The position numbers and the translations under genes are program-made. Source: Cupriavidus cauae (GTDB lineage: Bacteria; Pseudomonadota; Gammaproteobacteria; Burkholderiales; Burkholderiaceae). From it: a stretch of DNA of 64,000 nt. Every line of letters begins with the position of its first letter. Within the stretch, counting starts at the first letter, position 1. The stretch lies in the NCBI RefSeq assembly GCF_008632125.1, contig NZ_VWRN01000030.1, positions 1-64,000 of the forward strand. Direction: 5' to 3'. Positions 60,864 through 64,000 of this stretch are shown here, one piece after another. Below the pieces are notes generated by a model. That model saw only the letters and a list, made by a program, of their open reading frames with translations. It made no database searches and was not told where the DNA came from.

Positions 60864-61658
60864 ATGAAGACCACTGTCCTCTCGTTCAGCCTGGCGGCTG
60901 TGCTTGCCGCTGGCAGCTTGCCCGCACTCGCCCAGAATGCCGCCGTCGTCAATGGCAAGGGCATTCCGTCGGCCAAGCTCGACAAGCTGATCGCCGGCAC
61001 CGGCCAGCCGGATTCCCCGGAGCTGCGGGATCGCGCACGCAACATGCTGATCGATCGCGAACTGCTGGTGCAGGAAGCGACCAAGCGTGGCGTGACGCAA
61101 AACCCGGACGTGCAGGAGCAGCTGGAACAGGCCCGCCTGAACGTGCTGGCCGGCGCGGTGTTCGAGGACTATGTGCGCACCCACGGCACCAGCGATGCCG
61201 AGCTGCGCAAGCAGTACGACAAGATCAAGGCTCAGTTCGGCAACGGCAAGGAATACCGCGCCCGCCATATCCTGGTCGAGAAGGAGTCGGAAGCGCAGGC
61301 CATCATCGCCAAGATCAAGGGCGGCGCCAAGTTCGCCGACGTGGCCAAGGCCTCGTCGAAGGACCCCGGCTCGGCCGCCAACGGTGGCGATCTGGACTGG
61401 GCCAGCAGCAACAGCTATGTGCCCGAGTTCTCGGCCGCGATGGCCGGTCTGAAGAAGGGCCAGATGACCGAGACCCCGGTCAAGACGCAGTTCGGCTGGC
61501 ACGTGATCCTGCTCGAGGACGAGCGCGAGACCAAGATCCCGACCTTCGAGGAAGCCAAGCCGCAGCTGCAGCAGATGCTGATGAGCGACCAGAACTGGCA
61601 GCGCGAGCAGTTCCAGTCGATGATGAAGTCGCTGCGGGACAAGGCCAAGATCCAGTAA
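60864..61658 (+). CDS. Periplasmic peptidyl-prolyl cis-trans isomerase (parvulin, PpiC/SurA-like)
   Basis: A 264-residue exported foldase. The signal peptide ('LSFSLAAVLAAGSLPALAQ') is followed by a SurA-like helical region, and the parvulin domain at about residues 130-222 contains 'YRARHILVEKESEAQ', 'FADVAKASSKDPGSAANGGDLDW' and 'QMTETPVKTQFGWHVILLED'. It isomerises Xaa-Pro bonds in envelope proteins. A strong terminator at 61703-61734 ends the transcript. Confidence 0.95.
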   Translation: MKTTVLSFSLAAVLAAGSLPALAQNAAVVNGKGIPSAKLDKLIAGTGQPDSPELRDRARNMLIDRELLVQEATKRGVTQNPDVQEQLEQARLNVLAGAVFEDYVRTHGTSDAELRKQYDKIKAQFGNGKEYRARHILVEKESEAQAIIAKIKGGAKFADVAKASSKDPGSAANGGDLDWASSNSYVPEFSAAMAGLKKGQMTETPVKTQFGWHVILLEDERETKIPTFEEAKPQLQQMLMSDQNWQREQFQSMMKSLRDKAKIQ

Positions 61659-61702
61659 GGCTGCCTGCCCTGGCGCCCCGGTCAAGGCCGGGCGTCGACG
61701 AG

Positions 61703-61734
61703 AAAACCGGCGCTTCATGCGCCGGTTTTTCTTT
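61703..61734 (+). terminator. Rho-independent terminator after ppiC
   Basis: An 11-bp stem (aaaaccggcgc / gcgccggtttt) with a TTCAT loop and trailing T-tract, 44 bp after the stop. It is symmetrical enough to work in both directions, so it may also end the convergent transcript. Confidence 0.9.
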
Positions 61735-61834
61735 GGGGCCTTGGGCCTTGGGCCTTTGGCCTTTGGCCTTGGGCCTTGGGCCTTGGGCCTTGGGCCTTGG
61801 GGCCTTGGGGCCTTGGGGCCTTGGGGCCTTGCCG
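61735..61834. repeat. 7-8 bp 'ggccttg(g)' tandem array
   Basis: About 13 copies of 'gggcctt' with 7- or 8-bp spacing, beginning directly after the ppiC terminator and ending about 38 bp before the end of the DUF1439 gene. Open frames across it on both strands are artefacts of the unit. Confidence 0.9.
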
Positions 61835-61871
61835 CCCAATGCGGGCATTCGCCCCGCGCGATCTCCGCCCC

Positions 61872-62474
61872 CTACTTCGTCTCGATCTTCACCGCGATAC
61901 CGTCCTCCGTCACGGTGATCGCGCCGGGCTCGACCTGCTTGCCGTTGACCTGCAGTTCCTCGGGCTTGAAGGTGTGCAGCGGATAGTCCTTCAGCAGTTC
62001 CTGCGCCACCAGATTGCCCACCGCATTGAGCTGCGCGCTGTATTGGCCCGGCACGCCGTCGACCTGGACCTGCTCGACGGTCGGGTTGTCGAGCAGCACG
62101 GCACGCTTGACGGGGTCGTAGCGCAAGCCGCTGTTCAGGGCCAGCGTGCCATTGACCGGCGGCGCCGGCAGCAGGCTGTTGGTCAGTTGCGCGTCGACCT
62201 GCGTGGTGATCCGGTTGCCCACCGCATCGAGCGTCAGCCGCGGCCGGGTCAGCCGGACGTCGAGCACCTGGGCATAGCGCAGCGTCGCCGGAAAGCGGCC
62301 TTCGACGGCGCGCTGCAGCTCCTGCCTGGTGAAGGTGTATTCGCCGGTCCAGATGTTGTAGCCGGCAAGGGCCGCGCCGGACAGGACGCCAAGGCCCAGT
62401 GCCGCGGCGGCGGCCGTGGCCGCCAAGGGTCGCCGGATGCCCCGGCGGCGGCCATGCGAAGAGATCGAAGACAT
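61872..62474 (-). CDS. DUF1439 (YceB-like) envelope protein
   Basis: A 200-residue exported protein. A hydrophobic signal ('AATAAAAALGLGVLSGAALA') precedes 'YNIWTGEYTFTRQELQRAVEGRFPATLRY', typical of DUF1439. No lipobox cysteine is seen, unlike E. coli YceB, so it is secreted or anchored but not a lipoprotein. The ATG at 62474 is used; a GTG at 62495 is the alternative. Function unknown; the fold suggests lipid binding. Confidence 0.85.
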   Translation of the reverse strand: MSSISSHGRRRGIRRPLAATAAAAALGLGVLSGAALAGYNIWTGEYTFTRQELQRAVEGRFPATLRYAQVLDVRLTRPRLTLDAVGNRITTQVDAQLTNSLLPAPPVNGTLALNSGLRYDPVKRAVLLDNPTVEQVQVDGVPGQYSAQLNAVGNLVAQELLKDYPLHTFKPEELQVNGKQVEPGAITVTEDGIAVKIETK

Positions 62475-62556
62475 GCGCGATGCTGGAGTGGTCACCTCGG
62501 TCAGACCCGGGCGGCGTCCCGGCGTTCCACCATCGGCAAATCAGCGCCGTGGGCGC

Positions 62557-62757
62557 TCAGTAGTGCGGCGGGATTTCCTGCACCGATCCGTCGGCGGCGG
62601 TGCCGGTGGCCGCGGGCAGCTGCTGGTAGAGCGCCTGCATCTGCTCCTGCAGCAATTCGATCTGCCGCTGCTGCCTGGCGACGGTCAGGTTCAGCGTTTC
62701 CAGCAGGTCTTCCTGGAAGGCCAGCTTGACCTCCAACTCGGTGATTCGCGATTCCAT
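62557..62757 (-). CDS. slyX: SlyX-family protein
   Basis: A 66-residue coiled-coil protein: 'MESRITELEVKLAFQEDLLETLNLTVARQQRQIELLQEQMQALYQQL', ending 'EIPPHY' as in other SlyX proteins. The ATG at 62757 has GGAGG about five bases upstream; an upstream TTG is rejected. It precedes the DUF1439 gene on the same strand with an 82-bp spacer. Confidence 0.93.
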   Translation of the reverse strand: MESRITELEVKLAFQEDLLETLNLTVARQQRQIELLQEQMQALYQQLPAATGTAADGSVQEIPPHY

Positions 62758-63450
62758 GAGGTCCTCCAATGCCAGATGTCAGACATGCGCGCAGGCATGT
62801 GCCCGCGGGGCGCGCATTGTACCGGACCGGCGCACCGGTCCGGGGGCAAGCGCGGGCGGGTTGTCAGCACATCATAGAGCGTGTACGCTAGCGCGAGTCG
62901 TGCCGCGGACGGCATTCGATGTTCATCGACGGTTCGTCGATTGATAGTCGATTGATAGTCGATCCTACCCGCCGCCGGCGCACCGGCCGTCCCATGACGG
63001 TCGTGTGACGGTTTTCCACCCCCTTCGGTTCCATTTGGGTTCCATGACGCCTGTACGCCGCGCTTCCTCGATTGCAGATCCGGTCTTTCTGGCCGGTGGC
63101 ACGCGCGCGTCGGCACCTCCCCCTGTTTCTCCTGTCTGGTCGCCGCCGGCCGCTGTCGGGTCGCCGCCCGCTGCGGTCGTGGCTGGCGTAGCACCGCCGC
63201 GCGCTGTCGTGGCCGGTGTTGCACCGCCGCCGCGCGCCGTCGTCGCAGCGGTAGCCCCGCCGCCCGCGGCCGTCCTCGGCTGATCTCAGCCGACCCCCAG
63301 TCTTCCGTCTGACCGTGCGCGCCCGGCGCGCGCGAACGCCTTTGCTGCCTGCTCGATGCCGCGCATCTCGACGATGCCCGGCTCGCATTCGCCGCCGGCG
63401 TTCGCCCACGGTCGACCGAAGCCCGTCACACCCAATGACAGGTGAAACCG
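62758..63450. other. Repeat-rich gene-free region before the EamA transporter
   Basis: About 690 bp without a supported gene. It contains 'gtcgattgata' repeats (62936-62963) and 'gcaccgccgcgcgctgtcg' type repeats (about 63125-63277), which create a Pro/Ala/Val-rich open frame. No ribosome site supports translation of that frame. A promoter for the transporter is expected near the end but was not recognised. Confidence 0.5.
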
Positions 63451-64000
63451 ATGAACTTCCAAAGATTCGCGCATGCGGCGCGATCGACCTTGTCCCTGCT
63501 GTCCTTGTCCCTGCTGTCCTTGTCGGCGCTGTCGTCGGCGCTCTCGTCCCGACTGAGCTCGTCCCGACCGAGCTTGTCGCGGCTGACCTCGTCGCGGCTG
63601 ACCTCGTCCCGGCCCTCCTCCTCCCGACCGTCGCTGCGCTCGCGCGTCAGGCTGCCCGATGCCTGGGCCGCCCACGGCTCCACCGCGCTGTTCGTGCTGC
63701 TGTGGAGCAGCGGCGCGATCGTCGCCAAATGGGGCCTGGCCTATGCCTCGGCCTTTGCCTTCCTGACGCTGCGCTTCGTGCTGGCCTTCGGCGTGCTGCT
63801 GGCGATCGCCGCATGGCGGCGCCGCTGGCTGCCCGAGCCCGGGCAGCGCGCGCGGGTCGCGATGGTCGGGCTGCTGCTGACCGGCTGCTATTCGATCTGC
63901 TATCTGCTGGCGCTGGACCGCGGCGTCACGCCCGGCATGCTCGCCACGCTGCTCGGCGGCCAACCCATCCTGACGCTGCTGCTGACCGAGCGCCGCTTCT
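63451..64000 (+). CDS. EamA/DMT-type transporter, N-terminal part (runs off the window)
   Basis: The frame from ATG 63451 is open to the window edge (183 codons). From about residue 70 it reads as an EamA transporter: 'AWAAHGSTALFVLLWSSGAIVAKWGLAYASAFAFLTLRFVLAFGVLL', a basic loop, then 'VGLLLTGCYSICYLLALDRGVTPGMLATLLGGQPILTLLL'. The first ~70 residues are Ser/Leu/Arg repeats ('SLLSLSLLSLSALSSALSS', 'RLTSSRLTSSRPSS') encoded by short DNA repeats at 63494-63650, not expected in the family. A start further downstream cannot be ruled out, though no nearby ATG is visible. Substrate unknown. Confidence 0.85.
   Translation, partial: MNFQRFAHAARSTLSLLSLSLLSLSALSSALSSRLSSSRPSLSRLTSSRLTSSRPSSSRPSLRSRVRLPDAWAAHGSTALFVLLWSSGAIVAKWGLAYASAFAFLTLRFVLAFGVLLAIAAWRRRWLPEPGQRARVAMVGLLLTGCYSICYLLALDRGVTPGMLATLLGGQPILTLLLTERRF

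Noticed and set aside
61733..61918. Gly/Leu/Trp/Pro-rich open frame across the 'ggccttg' array
   Set aside because: It is a translation of the repeat directly behind a terminator, with no start signal.
63005..63283. Pro/Ala/Val-rich open frame of 92 codons
   Set aside because: It is generated by short DNA repeats, has no Shine-Dalgarno and resembles no known family.

Overview
The window looks like a chromosomal segment from a high-GC betaproteobacterium of the order Burkholderiales, most like Cupriavidus/Ralstonia; the genus is an inference. Reasons: three orphan Bug-type solute receptors, a Burkholderiales-type porin, the neighbourhoods mltG-tmk-holB-tatD, ygfZ-DUF4936-NRDE and selO-msrB-yciB-bolA-ppiC, and LysR regulators beside most catabolic genes. 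No rRNA, tRNA, CRISPR array, insertion sequence, prophage or plasmid gene was seen.

Layout. 1-2670: the 3' end of a rhodanese-like gene, a Bug receptor and cystathionine beta-lyase, closely spaced and probably one sulfur-related unit. 2751-6198: a second Bug receptor, a DadA-like flavin oxidase and a LysR regulator, followed by an AT-rich control region with a possible small RNA ending in a clear terminator. 6833-13898: porin, a fused substrate-binding/permease protein of the osmoprotectant ABC class, a LysR regulator with a long tail, a flavin monooxygenase and a fused CMD/AhpD-type protein. 14148-26504: ftsK with a short N-terminus, DoxX, a LysR/azoR divergent pair, egtB, then a minus-strand housekeeping run mltG-tmk-holB-GNAT-tatD-ankyrin. 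26814-36355: ygfZ, DUF4936, NRDE, an MFS exporter, GNAT, thioesterase, a third Bug receptor, an HSL-type esterase diverging from an iron alcohol dehydrogenase, and a macrodomain protein.

36467-57126 is a long minus-strand catabolic block. An FadB-type bifunctional protein, nicotinamidase, thiolase, two hotdog thioesterases, a large acyl-CoA dehydrogenase, two SDRs, a serine hydrolase, a CurA-like reductase, a class II aldolase and an epoxide-hydrolase-like protein lie in one direction with gaps of about 110 bp or less. Upstream of it sit an acyl-CoA ligase and a complete branched-chain-type ABC importer (livJHMGF) closed by a strong terminator. A nearly identical 12-bp inverted repeat (GAAC-N4-GTTC, usually GAACG-N2-CGTTC) lies before the ligase, before the FadB-type gene and between the esterase and the alcohol dehydrogenase, suggesting one regulator for acyl-CoA metabolism. 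57566-61658 is a plus-strand repair and envelope run (selO, msrB, yciB, bolA, ppiC). It is followed by a DUF1439 protein, slyX and the start of an EamA-type transporter that runs off the window.

The most unusual global feature is a habit of short imperfect tandem repeats, different at each locus (unit 7-18 bp), packed into spacers and gene ends. Some have become protein sequence: the N-termini of the osmoprotectant protein, a serine hydrolase, a thioesterase and the EamA transporter, and the FtsK linker. The clearest is an almost perfect octamer array (about 13 copies) upstream of a GNAT gene. Start codons were chosen from Shine-Dalgarno sequences and family N-termini; functions rest on motifs read by eye, without database searches.
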